A stretch of DNA of 64,000 bases from Magnolia sinica (lineage: Eukaryota; Streptophyta; Magnoliopsida; Magnoliales; Magnoliaceae). The translations under genes and the position numbers were made by a program. The number at the start of each line of letters is the position of its first letter. Positions within the stretch are counted from its first letter, which is position 1. The DNA is taken from positions 61,057,443-61,121,442 of the forward strand of contig NC_080585.1 in NCBI RefSeq assembly GCF_029962835.1, read 5' to 3'. The notes beneath the pieces were generated by a model. That model had not been told where the DNA came from, searched no databases, and saw nothing but the letters and a program-made list of their open reading frames with translations. Below, piece by piece: positions 25,951-38,480 of this stretch.

Positions 25951-26770
25951 TTGAAAAATGAAAAATATTCCATCAAAGAAGATCTGAAGCTAAATTCCAA
26001 GCAGAAACAGAGAAAAAAATACCCTAATTCAAGTGTAGAAATCAGCAATTTCCGAACACAAAATCCTCCAAACCCGCGCTTTCTTCCCATTACTAGACAT
26101 TATCTTTCCAGAAACAGGAATTGCATTAAAATTTCCCAAACTCCCGCAAAATCCATTGAAATCTCGGCATTTGAATCCTCTAAAAACCGAGAAGGAAAAA
26201 AAAAAGCAAGTGCAGATCCGCATTTAAGTTCTCAAATCGAAAAAATCTCCTTTAAAAACGAGCAAACCAAAAGAAACGTTTCACAAAACCCGAACCCGAG
26301 AGCAGAAACCCCGATTCAGGAGCTGAAACCCGCAAATTAGATCTCAAAAGTTAGAGAATCTCCACAGAAAAGGGATTCTGGGCTAACATCCGATCAGAAA
26401 AGACAATTGTTTGAAAGAAACCTCTCAAAAACAAAATTCTGAGAGTGGAATCGCCGGTTCCAGAGCTGAAAGCGGAAATTCGTCAGAAAATGCTCCAAAC
26501 CGGTTCAGATCCGCATTTAAAGATGTCAAAATGCGAGGAATCTCTGCCAAAAAGAGATCCAGAGCTAAATTTCGAGCAGAAACGACGAGAATGCGAAAGA
26601 TACCTCTCAGAAAAGCAAATCGAGAGCTGGAACCGATTCCGGAGCGGGATCTGCAGCAGAAATCCTTCAAGAACGAAGATCACAGGCTCTAAAAGAGGAA
26701 AGGTTAGAGAGAGAGAGAGTAGGAAAAGGGAGAAGATTTTTCTAATTATAGGACGTCCTTTTTAGGTTAG
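25951..26770 (-). other. Leader-like, internally repetitive region; possible captured promoter/5' UTR
   Basis: On the minus strand this stretch is T/C-rich with recurring phrases: 'AAATGCGGATCTG' at about 26215 and 26510, and 'CAGCTC..GAATC' and 'GCTCTGGAACC' variants. Several GGTATCTTTC and GGTTTC donor-like sites follow a (GA/CT)n tract. This is the look of a plant promoter plus 5' UTR with a leader intron, where degenerate internal duplications are common. No coding exon can be tied to it. It could be a third captured gene piece, in the same orientation as the GOGAT and SDS fragments. Open frames on either strand show no known domain. Confidence 0.35.
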
Positions 26771-26813
26771 CATTTTATCAAGGGTTTGAGCAGTGGGATG
26801 TTGAGAAGCGGTG

Positions 26814-26815
<2 letters not shown>

Positions 26816-26857
<42 letters not shown>
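26816..26857. repeat. (CT)n microsatellite
   Basis: About 21 CT units, lying upstream (minus-strand sense) of the leader-like region. Confidence 0.95.
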
Positions 26858-26860
<3 letters not shown>

Positions 26861-27057
26861 GAGAGGAGATTCGAAGCTTCCAGCGCTTTTGATTTATCAA
26901 CGCCGCTCTATTTCGTTTCTTTCTTCCGGTGCTTTATATGTACGTGTCCCTTTTTTCTTTTTTTTTTAATTAACATTTTCTAGAAAAACCGCTTTCAGCA
27001 CGATCGGGGTACTTGGACTTAAACGTGTAACCCGGGGTAAACAGAATCGCCTGCTAC

Positions 27058-27485
27058 CCCAAGCTCTGTAGGCCCATGTAATGTTTTTGTTATATCCACT
27101 CGGTCCACAAGTTTCATCATATTATTTTATTTCATGTTAACAAATGATAGAGAAATAAAGAATTCAAATGGGCCACACCAGTAGTGATTGAATTTTCACC
27201 ATTTAATCCGTCTTCGAGCGGCTAGATGAGTTTTATATTAGTATGATGTTTGTGTTTTTCCTTCATCTATTCTGGATTCACCTTATGAACGGATTGGATG
27301 GAACATAAACATCATGGTGGGTCCCAAGATGGTTTGAACAGTTCATGTTTCCATCTCCACTGTTTTCTGTGGTGTGGCCCACTTGAGTTTTGGATATCCT
27401 TCGTATCTTGTACCATGTACTAAGATGACCTATTGAGACGGATGAATGGAGTGGATATAAAACAAACATCACGGTGGGCCCACAC
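27058..27485. repeat. Foldback-family copy
   Basis: The left arm has 'AGGCCCATGTAATG...TATATCCACTCGG'. The right arm is its inverted counterpart, ending 'GGATATAAAACAAACATCACGGTGGGCCC'. The interior contains the standard 'GTGTTTTTCCTTCATC' and 'TGTGGTGTGGCCCACTTGAG' blocks. It lies inside the CACTA element. Confidence 0.7.
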
Positions 27486-27633
27486 ATATTTTGGGGTTAT
27501 TGGGGATTCCTGTGTAACATCAGAAAAGTCTCGTCCCAATATCGGGTGGATGATCGCAGAAACCGCTGAGTTATTAGGAGGAATGTGGGGAGTATTTAGG
27601 TTCTGTAGTCCGCACGGTACTAAAGTAATGAAA

Positions 27634-28170
27634 TCGGATTGCGTACTTAGTTACTCACTGTGCTCTTATGGTACTGAGTAAACGCTGGTGAGCCTACCGT
27701 GATTTCATTTGGTTTATCCATGCCATCCATCCATTTTTTCAAATCATTTTAGGGGTTGAGCCCAAAATCGAATCATGTAAAAAGCTCAAATGGCTCATAC
27801 CACAGGAAATGGTGGAAGTATTTATTTGCACCGTTAAAACCTTTCCAAGGACTCCAATGATGTTTATTTGTCATCCAACTTGTTAGTAAAATAAAAAAAA
27901 ACATGGATTAAGTGAAAACAAAAACATCGGCTCGATCTAAAACTTTTGTGACCACCAAGAACTTTTCAATGGTAGATGTTAAATTCACACTGTTTCCAAT
28001 GGTGTGGTCCACTTGATCTTTGAATATGCTTCGTTTTTGGACTAACCACTTAAAATTAACTAATAAAATGGATGGACAGAGTGGATAAAATGCATAAATG
28101 ACAGTGGGCCCCACAAAGTTTACTCAATACGCTAAGTGTACGGAGTTACTCAGTACGCAATCCACTTCCT
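27634..28170. mobile_element. MITE-like element with terminal inverted repeats and a foldback core
   Basis: The left end GGATTGCGTACTTAGTTACTC (27636 onward) is matched in inverted orientation by GAGTTACTCAGTACGCAATCC at 28143-28163. Between them lies a foldback-family core from 'GTGAGCCTACCGTGATTTC' to 'GCATAAATGACAGTGGGCCC'. No coding capacity. The exact target duplication is unclear. Confidence 0.6.
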
Positions 28171-29400
28171 AAAGTAGTATACTTTTAGCCTCAGTTTCTA
28201 TGCAACTGTTGTTAAAAAGTTGACTTTTGGCTTCGGTTTCTATGCAACTAAGGCTAAAAAGTAGACTTTTAGCCTCGGTTCCTATGCAACTGAGACTAAA
28301 AAGTAGACTTTTTGCAACGATTCTTATACAATTGAGGCTAAAGAGTAGACTTTTCGCCTCGGTTCCGATGTAACTAAGGCTAAAAAGTAAACTTTTGGCC
28401 TTGGTTCCTATGAGATTGAAGTAAAAGGTAGACTTAATGCCTCGGTTCCTATGCAACTGAGGCTGAAAGGTATACTTTTCACCTCGGTTCCTATGCAACT
28501 GAGGCTAAAAGGTAAACTTTTCACCTCGGTTCCTATGCAACTGAGGCTAAAAATTAGACTTTTGGCCTCGGTTCCTATGCAATTGAGGCTAAAAATTAGA
28601 CTTTTGGCCTCGGTTCTTATGCAACTGAGGCTAAAAATTAGACTTTTCGTCTCGGTTCCTATGCAACTGAGGCTAAAAAGTAAACTTTTCGCCTTGATTC
28701 TGATGCAACTGAGGTTAAAAAATAGACTTTTGGCCCTGGTTCCTATGAAATTGAGGCTAAAAAGTAAACTTTTCGCCTCGGTTCCTATGCAACTAAGGCT
28801 AAAAGGTATACTTTTCGCCTCGGTTCCTATGCAACTGAGGTTAAAAGGTAGACTTTTCGCCTCGGTTCCTATGCAACTGAGGCTAAAAATTAGACTTTTC
28901 GTCTCGGTTCCTATGCAACTGAGGCTAAAAAGTAAACTTTTCGCCTTGATTCCGATGCAACTGAGGTTAAAAAATAGACTTTTGGCCCTGGTTCCTATGA
29001 AATTGAGGCTAAAAAGTAAACTTTTCGCCTCGGTTCCTATGCAACTAAGGCTAAAAGGTATACTTTTCGCCTCGGTTCCTATGCAACTGAGGTTAAAAGG
29101 TAGACTTTTCGCCTCGGTTCCTATGCAACTGAGGCTAAAAAATAGACTTTTGACCTCGGTTCCTATGCAACTGAAGCTAAAAAGTAAACTTTTCGCCTCG
29201 GTTACTAAGGAATTGAGGCTAAAAAGTAGACTTTTCGCCTCGGTTCCTATGCAATTGAGGCTAAAAAGTAGACTTTAGCCTCAGTTTCTTAACAACTGAG
29301 GCGAAAAATGAACTTTTAGCCTTAGTTCCTTAGCAACCGAGGCTAAAAAAACATATTTACCCTCCTTTTTTCAACTGGGGCTAAAAAATTATGGCTAAAG
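28170..29400. repeat. CACTA right subterminal array: about 29 palindromic units of 42 bp
   Basis: The unit CGCCTCGGTTCCTATGCAAC..TGAGGCTAAAAAGTAGACTTTT repeats every 42 bp with modest variation. Each unit is a hairpin, since GCCTCGGTT pairs with AACTGAGGC. The array stops just before the CACTA end at 29418. Because 42 is divisible by 3, a plus-strand frame stays open at 28451-29278 as a 14-residue repeat. It is not a protein-coding gene. Such regular subterminal motifs are known in CACTA elements as binding sites for their own regulatory protein. Confidence 0.92.
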
Positions 29401-29418
29401 GCCTATTTTCTTGTAGTG

Positions 29419-30917
29419 TCACATGCTGCCCAATGGGTAGACAGTGGGGATTTAAACCCATACATCATGGCTAGGGTCCACACGTCCCAAAATGGAAGGA
29501 TGGTATGGATATACAAATACATCACGGTATGTCCCACAGCACCATGAACGGATAGTGTAGATACAAAATACATACATCTAGGTGGGCCCCACCCCTCACA
29601 TGTGCAACACGGTGGGGTGGGCCCTACGTACAAAACAGATGGATGGCTCGAATATAAAACACGTACATAGAGGTGGTCCCACCATCCAGTCCCCTGGACG
29701 GACGGCCTGGATATAAAATACATGCATGCAAGATGGGCCCCACTCCCACACGTGTAGTACGTGCGGGGTGGGCTCCACATCTAAAAAATGGATGGGTGGT
29801 ATGGACGGTCTAGAATAACACATGCCTCATGATCAGACCCCTGTCTGCTGACGTTAAACAACTGCTATATATCTGGGGCCCACCGTCCAGTAGGCTGGAC
29901 GGTGTGGATATAACACTACATCATGGTGGGCTTCCACTATCCATAACTGGATGGTGGATGGGAGGGATGCAACACATACACCCGGTGGGTCCACACGTGT
30001 GGCCCACCAGCTTGTATCAAGCTGATATTTGAGTTTTCCCTTCATCTGGGCCTGTCAGGACGGACAGGCAGCAATGCGGGCCCAATTCAAGGGGGGCATG
30101 GATAAAATACATGCATCATGGTGGGCCATATAATTAGAGGAGAGAGAGATAGAGAGATGTGTGTGTGAGGGAGGAGCTCCGCCACTATGAGCTCCTCTCA
30201 GTTTACAACGCATACATCAAATGGGTCCCACCACAGCCCTCAAATAAAAATAAAGGGTGGAATTCCCAATATCACCCACTGATTTTACTCCTTCTTGGCT
30301 CCTTGGAATGCTAAACTCCTTACTTCAACTTTGATGGAGGATGATGGAGATTGAAGGGCTAGGATGAGAGATGAGAGGGATAGGAAGTGGGCCACACTTA
30401 GCTCTCTTGGAAGAACTTGGATGTCCTCTCCTTAGGAATTGCTTAGAATGGACGGAGAAATGAGAGAGAGAGGAGTAGTGTGTAAGAGATATGACATGGA
30501 AAGCATGGGTCTCATTGACTTTTTGGATGAGAGGAATGGACTAAGCATGGGTTGCTTTGACTAGTTAGTGGGAGAGGCATGGGTGAGTGATGGGTTATAC
30601 TTAACTTGTGATTGATTGATTAATGTGATAGATGGTAGAGATTCTCTTGAGATTAGCAATGTGCGGCATTTTTCTCGAAATAAATGCCGGCTCACAACTA
30701 CTAGCCTGGGTATCGCATCGGAGTGCAAGTCGCGGCATTGGAACCGCAGCGAGGACGCGGTCACTAGGGTATAGATTTCGAGTTGAGCCGACTCAGATCT
30801 ACGGGATGCAACTTAGGATCGCGCGTAAACACCAATTATAAGTCGCAGGTTACTGGAATCAACAGGAAGGATTGCGGAAGTCTAAGGAACGGTACGGGGT
30901 AGGATACAGGCCTTACA
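29419..30917 (+). mobile_element. Giant LTR-like element, copy C, right part
   Basis: This continues copy C after the CACTA. It comprises a satellite-like GTGGGCCCCACC part (29430-30240), the pre-terminal A/G-rich segment (30290-30600), and the GC-rich terminal block (GTAGAGATTCTCTTGAGATT...GGATACAGGCCTTACA) ending at 30917. The terminal block is homologous to 21290-21547 (D) and 57020-57303 (E). TCCTA follows, against TCATA at the left end. Confidence 0.75.
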
Positions 30918-32530
30918 TCCTAACTGTAGATGGTGAGTGAAACTTTGATCTAACCATATAATTTACAATTCATGGTAAGATCCGAGTTTAAGGGCACATG
31001 TACTTCCTAGCGACATTGTAAGATGTTCAAACTATAAGGTGCTGACTTTTCCCATTGGGCTTTCCTCTTCCATATTACCTTAAGTGATAGTTCAATTTTA
31101 ATTTCAGCTGATAATTGATATCGCTAATTCATGATTACTTATGCTAGTTATTGAATCTGATTTTTAAATTATATGCTCAACATTTATCTTGTATGAACAT
31201 TTATATGTCGTACTTGTATATCTTCTTATGCATGTGGATTGTTTATAGATTGCTTATGGAACTTGAATTGCTACATCTATTAGTGAAAAACCTTACTTAT
31301 ATATATACATCTAAACTTGGAATGTAACTTGACTGATTGTGATTTTCATGGACCCTTGACCTAGTGAATACTTTTTCTAATGGATTAAATGGAATATTAA
31401 TGTGGGCTTATCATTCATGGATTGTTGTGCCTATGTGGCTTTTGGGGTTGATTCATTTTTATTGCATTGATTTGATACTTTGCCCATGTGGCTTTGATTT
31501 GATATTTGGCATTTATAGCTCAGATTTGATAATTACCCAATGTGACTTCAATTGTATATTTGCATTAAGTGGCTTGATTGATTATTTTGGTGTAACTATG
31601 CGATGGCAAGTCGCACTTGTTAAACTTTGATTGGTCACTGGTTAATGATGATACCATTAATTATCCTAATGTTGGGGTCTCATGAGCTGGGGATGGTGAT
31701 ATGAGATACTATGCCCGAGCTGTCGGCTTATGTTGGGTGACCAGCAACTCATAGTGACCTTTGAGCTTTCTTAAATTAGATGCTTCTAAATTTAAATAAT
31801 AATGGTTAGGCTAATCATGCATTCATGACATTTGGGCGTTATCGAGTGCATGGTCAACTGTTTGAAAGATCAGTGCACTGTTCAAATGACCTTTTTTGCA
31901 TTTTGAATAAGCCGACTATTTAAAAGGCACATTCCCTTACATGAATGGACTGACTGTTTAAAAGGTCTATTCTTTTACATGATCGGGTCGACTATTTGAA
32001 TGACTTGTTCCCTTTGTAAGTTAAATGAGTCGACTGTTTGAAAGATCCGTTCTCCTTCAAATTGAATGAGACGACTATTTGAAAGACCAATTCTTTTGCT
32101 TAAATGGACTGACTGTTTAAAAGGTTCATATTGTTATCGTGAATGGGTCGATTATTTGAAAGACCAATTCCCGTGCATGAATAAGCCGAGTATTTGAAAG
32201 ACCCATTCTGTTGCATGAATGGACTGATTCTTTGAAAGGTCTATTCATTTGGTCAACTGGATGTGCATCCCAGTTGATGTGCATTCACGCATACATGCAC
32301 TTAAATAAGATCACATCATAGATTATTTTGTATGTTTTCTTGTTAAAAGTATGCTTGACTAATGCGGTGGTGTGTAATCTTGAGGGGAATTCACACTGAG
32401 CTGGCCACTCATCCTTTGATTATATAACCATTCAGGTAGTGCAAGTGGTTTATGTGATTCTCATGTTTAGGTTAATGAGGAGCAAGGTACAAAGTCTACC
32501 TAAGAGTTGCTGCGTGATCTTGCAGTGCAA
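30918..32530 (+). mobile_element. LTR-like element F, right part
   Basis: AT-rich sequence after copy C is taken as the continuation of F. It contains a short tandem set around 31860-32250, in which 'GACTGTTTGAAAGRYC' and 'CCATTC' recur about every 55-65 bp. The part at 31670-32450 ('CATGAGCTGGGGATGGTGATATG', 'GGTGACC', 'CACACTGAGCTGGCCACTCA') is related in inverted orientation to element G (34460-35110). The right end is not defined. Confidence 0.4.
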
Positions 32531-33360
32531 GACTAGTTGTTCACAACCCCAAGTGTAGGGTCGCGATGTAGTAATAATCTCGGTAAGACCGAGGTAGACT
32601 CCACAGGGAATGAACCTTGTACGTAATCTGAAAGTAACTAGAAGTAGAACTAGAACTAGAAAAAGATGTAATCTAAATCAGGAGAATGTAGGAGAATAAT
32701 GGTGAATTATTAAACTAAAACTTGTAAAATTTAAAGGTGGGAAACTAGGGTTTCCAAGGATCCACTTGTAGAGATCAGGGAGATCTATGCTTGATTCATA
32801 AACACAACTGGACTCAAAGTCTCATCTTCATCCAATTGGAAGATATTTCATTAAAAACCAATTCTGAACTTCCTTTGATCTAGTCCTCGATAGATGAGAG
32901 GTATAAGAACTAGCATTGATTCCATCACAAAACCATGTCCATGAGACAAAGCAAACAACAGAATTTACTAATCCACAGACACTCTGAGATAATTATGAAG
33001 ATTAGAAGGATTCCATCATCCAACCATGTCCAAGGGGTGATGGTGAACAATAGGGTTCCTAATTTCATAATCACAATAATGCAAAGAACATACTCAAAGC
33101 TATCGCAGATCCATTTTAATTTAAGTCACAACAAACCATTAAAAACTAAAAGCTTTCCTTATAATCAAACTAGAAACAAAGATAGTTCAACTTAAACATG
33201 AATCAAAACCATAGAAAGCATCCCATCATGCTACAAGCTTCACCTCTTAGCCCTAGCTAAGAGGTTTAGCTAAGAATAATCATGATTAACCAAAATCTCT
33301 TAAGAAACATTAAAAGAAAAAAAAAACGAAAAAGGAAAGAAAACACCAGTCGGCCGTCCA

Positions 33361-33415
<55 letters not shown>

Positions 33416-33674
33416 TGCTCCTCCACATCTGATAATACCTCTCATGTCCTTCTCTCCCTCTCTTTATAGTCAACATAGGTCGGCTGAGCTTATGCGCAAG
33501 GAATTACACAGCCAGGGTAGGAAACAGTCTGCGCAGCGAAACCTCTTGCGTTTGGAACAAGTTTTCGGGGCGGCTGAATATCTCAGCTCCTGATTTTCTC
33601 CATGGATAGTGTTTGTTTTGGCCTGGGCTCCATCTAAACAGTTAGGATTGGCCATCTGATCAAAGGTGGTGCGC
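32531..33674. other. Probable retroelement-derived sequence with CT microsatellite
   Basis: The segment starting 'CACAACCCCAAGTGTAGGGT' then 'CGGTAAGACCGAGGTAGA' matches, from memory, a non-coding motif common in plant LTR-retroelement derivatives. The rest (32640-33660) is AT-rich with a (CT)n tract at 33363-33410. No coding domain is seen. Confidence 0.4.
33363..33410. repeat. (CT)n microsatellite
   Basis: About 24 uninterrupted CT units. Confidence 0.95.
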
Positions 33675-36600
33675 TACAACATCCCGGAATGTCCGATTTT
33701 TTCGGGCGGGCGTCCCTTACGCACAGCGAGCTACGCTGAACCCGGTGGGGCCCACTTGTAGTGATTTTTTGGTGGATCTGGGCTGCTCATTAGCCTCGTA
33801 GGGTCGATCAGGCCACGGGTAGAAGTTTGAACCATATTAGAGTTTTGAGTGGGCCACATCGCTGATCAACGTGGTGTTACCTTCTCCTATCGTTGCGAGC
33901 TTGTTCTTGTGCATGGCTAGTCCCAGCGGACGTACGTGCGCACGGAGAGGAGAGAAATTCTCTCTCAGTTTTGGAAAGTCGAGTCACACCGACTTTAAAA
34001 ATCGGGGGTTGAGCAGGAGCCCAACTCTCAAGTTCCAACACATCGCTTATGCAACATAGATAATGATGATTAAATGTTGTCCGTATTAGTGTATTAAACA
34101 TGAGTGAGATTATACCAAATCAGCATATCATACTCCAGAGACAGTTAAGTTACACAAGCGGAAGACTGTGGTAGTTGTATAAAACATATAAATGGATGTA
34201 AGTCCCCCAGAGTATGAACATGTCACCAGGTCAAATAATTACATGTAAAATTCCCAAAATAACAAAATGATAAAATGTGATATCATCTATCCATATCCCT
34301 GTAGCCTCGATGCGCAACTTTAGGTCTACATAGACCCGCTAAAGAGTTGCATGTAGGAGAACTCCTCCTCATCATCATAAAAGTCAAGCTTCATCTCGTA
34401 AGCCTCGACGTCACCTGCAACTACAATAGAGTCTAGTTGGTGTTTAAAACACCGTCCCAGAGTGGGAGTGAGTGGTCAACTCAGTGGAGCTATAAGGCAA
34501 ATGTTAACATGTTATCAATTCAGTCAAGCAGTAATGATAAAGGAGTACAACACTCATATCATAAGTACTCTTATTAATGCAAGAATGGTATGTTGTAATG
34601 ATGCATGTCCTTGCCTACACTCCCTCAACGACATCATCTCACGATCAAGCATGACAAACTCCCTAAACGTGCGCTTACTCGCCAAAGCACATGCAATGCG
34701 GTGCATGGTCGTGTTAGCCAAGTAATTTATTTAAGTTTATTCATACAGCAGACTCGGGAAACTAAGGTACCTCCCTTTATATCGTTTACCTAAACGATGA
34801 TCCATCTAAGGTCATCAATCCTAGTTAATCATATACGATAGGCAAGTCTAGGTCACTACGGAAAGGCTCGTCACCTCAGCATAGGCCTAGTTTATACTCA
34901 AGGTCACTACGAAAAGACTCGTCACCTTAGCATAGTCCTAAGGTATACTCGGGGTCACTACGGGAAAAGCTCGTCACCGTAGCGTAGGCTGACAGCTCGA
35001 ACACAGTATCCCATACCACCGTATTCAGCTCACGAGTTTAGGTTGCTCATTGGTCACTATGGGGAGGCTCGTCACCCCAGCGTAGGCCAACAGCTCGACC
35101 ACAGTGTCTCATACCACCATGTCCAGCTCATGAGTCTTAGTGGATCGAGGTACCAAGGTTAAACGAACTTTTTACTAGTGAGTTTAGTACCTTAGATTCA
35201 AGCAGTAGCGTCCATACATGGTGAACATACATTGGGCCAATCGGGTTGCTTGACAAGCTCGACTAGTACGAGCGTACGTTGAATTGATTGACATGGAGTG
35301 CATAAGCATTCCGCGTGGCCTAACCTCTGTCGACAAACGGTGTACGACTCAGATTCATCGAACGTGGCTTATGTGGCGTAACGATCTCGGCCACTAATTC
35401 GGAAGTTTATTACCGATTGTCTGGAATACATCGTAGCCCCAATCATACTCTAACCAATAGTATTCACATGTGATAATCCAAGACAGCACGTGACAACCAA
35501 ATCTAAACATAAATCTCATTTGAGCATTTCAACAAACATATACTACACATGTTATTATACATAGGTATTTCATATGTAAATCACATAGTAGTAAGATAGG
35601 TTATATAAACGAAACTGTAACTATGTATAAGGGAATTGAGAATCCTATCTCGACACCCTCATTAAGTACATTACATCAAGCATTTTCTCATCCAGACATT
35701 TTATCAAACACTTAGACTACACATATTGCATGTAATAACTCAGTTAAAACATATATTATAGCAAATCTTTCATCAAGGAGTTATCACACGTACAACAATC
35801 AAGTATTCCCAAACATCCATCATAACAAGCATAATCATAATTCCATATTCATTCAAACATTTAAACAAACACATGAATGCATTATTTTCAACATAGTTCA
35901 TATATATGTGTAATACGCGGAAACATCGTATCTGAGCATATGTGATAGCAATCGAGTCAGTCATAAATCATTGACTGACTTTGAAAGCTTTGAAAACCAT
36001 AACCTAAACGTTTATAGTCCTCACCTTTTGCCGGTAGACTCATAACAAACTCAGTTTAAACACTAAGTCTTTGTCTACGGCACAACGACAACCTATAGCA
36101 TGAAATAGGTTAGCTATTCCACCATCTGTTCTATTTGAATCCCTAAAACAGGTTAGGGTTAGAATTTCTTACCCAAGAACGGAGTCGGAATCACCGGAAT
36201 AGCAATACGGGAAGGCTAATTCGGCACGTGGAGCGGTGGGATCAGATGCCAGCAACGATCTCCCACTTTGTCTCTCTTTCCTTCTCTCTTTGCTCTCTTC
36301 CCTCTCACAGGGTTTGAAATTCGTATGGAATGAGAGAGGGGTGGGTTAAGGCACTTATATAGGCTCAGAACTGGTCTCAATAGTCCCAGGGCCATGATAT
36401 ACTTAGGTTATTGCCAAAAGTTGGCTGTTTCGGTCCAACGGAGCACATCTGGAGGCCCTTTTTCTGCGTACAATCCGGAGTAAGATTCCTGACATTGGAT
36501 CTAGGTCAAGTTAAGTTTTTTGTTGGATCGGGCTTACAGATTGACCGCGGAGGACTAGTTTTAGTTCAATGGTCATCGACACTCGATCAAGGCCACAAGT

Positions 36601-37140
36601 ACATCGACCTGTGTTGGGAAATTTCCCTGATCCGAGGGTGTAGTTGGGTCAGAATCTGACGGTCTGAAACCTTAAATTTGGCCCACAAGCGAACGGCCCA
36701 ATTCACTTAAGTTTGAGTTCGTTTTCTAAAGATATTCGTGTTTCTCATACACTTTGCTCCGAGCTCAAGTTGTGCGTTTCTGGATACTATTAGGACTTGA
36801 TTTCCGAGATGGTTGTCAAGCCCAGTAAGCCGGTCGTAACTGTATAGTTTCGCAGTTATTAGACTTTCAACGCGTGGTCCAGGTCCGATATGGAGCTTCG
36901 GTGTGCTCCCAAGAGCGACTGGGTTTAGAGATTAATCATAGGTTTCTAGGTAATGTAGCGTTAGCGATTCTGCTAGTTTTGGGTTTTGCAGTTCGTATTA
37001 AAGTGGTTAGAGCTAATTTCATAGATAATCTAGTATAACACTTAGTTAATTATCGTTTAATTTATAAAGGATTTGGTCCTTAGTAATTTCTGCCTGAGGT
37101 GGTACTCGAGTCTTTGTATGGATTTTTCCGAGACGTTACA
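33675..37140 (-). mobile_element. LTR-like element G
   Basis: The minus strand starts at 37140 with TGTAACGTCTCGG, a canonical plant LTR start. A TATA box and C/T-to-G/A-rich leader lie around 36360-36170 on the minus strand. A small tandem set at 34850-35110 ('GGTCACTACGGAAAGGCTCGTCACC', about 70-115 bp apart) follows. The left edge at 33675 reads TACAACATCCCGGAATG, which itself looks like a plus-strand LTR start. The stretch may therefore hold two partial LTRs facing each other. Parts match F in inverted orientation. No coding domain is seen. Confidence 0.4.
36355..36361 (-). promoter_or_regulatory. Putative LTR TATA box
   Basis: On the minus strand CCTATATAAGTGC precedes a leader with GAGAGG-rich sequence, about 780 bp after the LTR-like start at 37140. 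It is predicted from sequence only. Confidence 0.4.
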
Positions 37141-38480
37141 GTGGGCCACAAGTCTGGACAATTTTGATGGTTATGATGAATTGGGCATATCTTTGTGCTC
37201 AGGTGTCGGATTGACACGCAGTTTTTGCCGCTACAACTGCAGGGATGACGCGGTCCTTATGATAGAGGTCTAAAGGTCATCCGGGACTATTTGGACGGGG
37301 TTGCTAGGTGCACCGAGTCCCACTTGGTTCAACCGAACCTTGCTGTCCATGTTCTTCAAAATTCTTAAATTTCACTCGGTCGGGCAGTTTTGGTGAATTC
37401 AAAGTTACTCCTTTTGGTCCCAAACACGTGTGAACGCACACACACTGATATGCACTCAAGTCGAGAAATTAAAGGTAACAGCCAAGGATGTCCAGTTCCC
37501 AGTTGGCAAAAATCTAAAACGTTATAATATCCTTAACCTCGATCCAAACGTCGATCCATGTCCTTAACCCTAATCCAAACCGCAAACCCTAGAATCCTAG
37601 AAACCTAAAACTAGTCCCAAACCCAAACTTTAGGAAAAACCTAACCCACAAAGTCAACCCTTGAGTCAGCCTACTAAGTCAATCCATTGAGTCAACTCAC
37701 CTAGTCAGCCCACATAGCCTACCTAGTCAACTCACTTTGTCAAACCAAGCCCATAACCCATTTTGGCCCAAGCCCATTCAAAGCCCAATTCAGAGAAGAG
37801 GGGAGACAACAAGGCAACTGCGGAGAGCCAAAATTGTCCACGTGCACAGTAGGAACCTCCCTCCAAAGCTAAAGTAAAAAAAGAAAAGGACGAGCGGCAC
37901 CCAGGGCGCCACTTGCCATGTGGCACTGGCCGTACTTCGACTAGTTATTCACTCATGTGTTGCTGTCCTCCCTGTATATTTCATGCATGTGCAAGATCTG
38001 TAAGTTATTCCGATGCCCCTCTCTTAAGCCAAAATTGTACATTATGCCATTCAAACCAACATATGAGATCTTGCCACACAACAATCTCAAATTTCAACCA
38101 TCCAAACCATTTTTATCTTAAGCTTTATAGGAATTATCAGAAAACGAGTCAAGAGGGCTATAAATACCTCCTTCCTTTCACACTTCAAACATCTAGGAAG
38201 AATCCACTCTCATTTGAAACCTTTTCACTCACCCCTTAAGCCCTTTGTCTAAGGCATTTCACCCCTCCACCAAGGCGAGGAAATAATTATAGGAAAGAGT
38301 CCAGTAATGTATAACTAAATCCAGTTAAATCTAAAAACACCTGAGCCATCCAAGTCTCGATCTAACCCCTCTTATTCTAACCTCTGCGACACTACTGTCC
38401 ATCCTATTGTTTTATATTTATTTAAGCTTCATCTAGCCATAGCATTTGCATAGCGCAACATTCACCCTATTATCTAGCAC
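37141..38480 (+). other. Degenerate LTR-like sequence with promoter motif
   Basis: No gene is recognised. The stretch includes a run of 'AGTCAACYCA' repeats (37655-37740) and a 'GCACCCAGGGCGCCAC' motif shared inverted with about 8646. A plus-strand TATA box is at 38159, followed by a C/T-rich leader ending in 'AAGGCGAGG'. These traits suggest an old LTR. The boundaries are not visible. Confidence 0.35.
38159..38166 (+). promoter_or_regulatory. Putative TATA box
   Basis: GGGCTATAAATACCTCC with a pyrimidine-rich downstream stretch is a good plant TATA consensus. It probably belongs to an LTR remnant; the gene at 40408 is too far away. Confidence 0.35.

Noticed and set aside
28451..29278. 275-codon open frame with 14-residue repeats
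   Set aside because: It is exactly the 42-bp CACTA subterminal array read in a period divisible by three. It has no unique part or upstream context and is not a gene.
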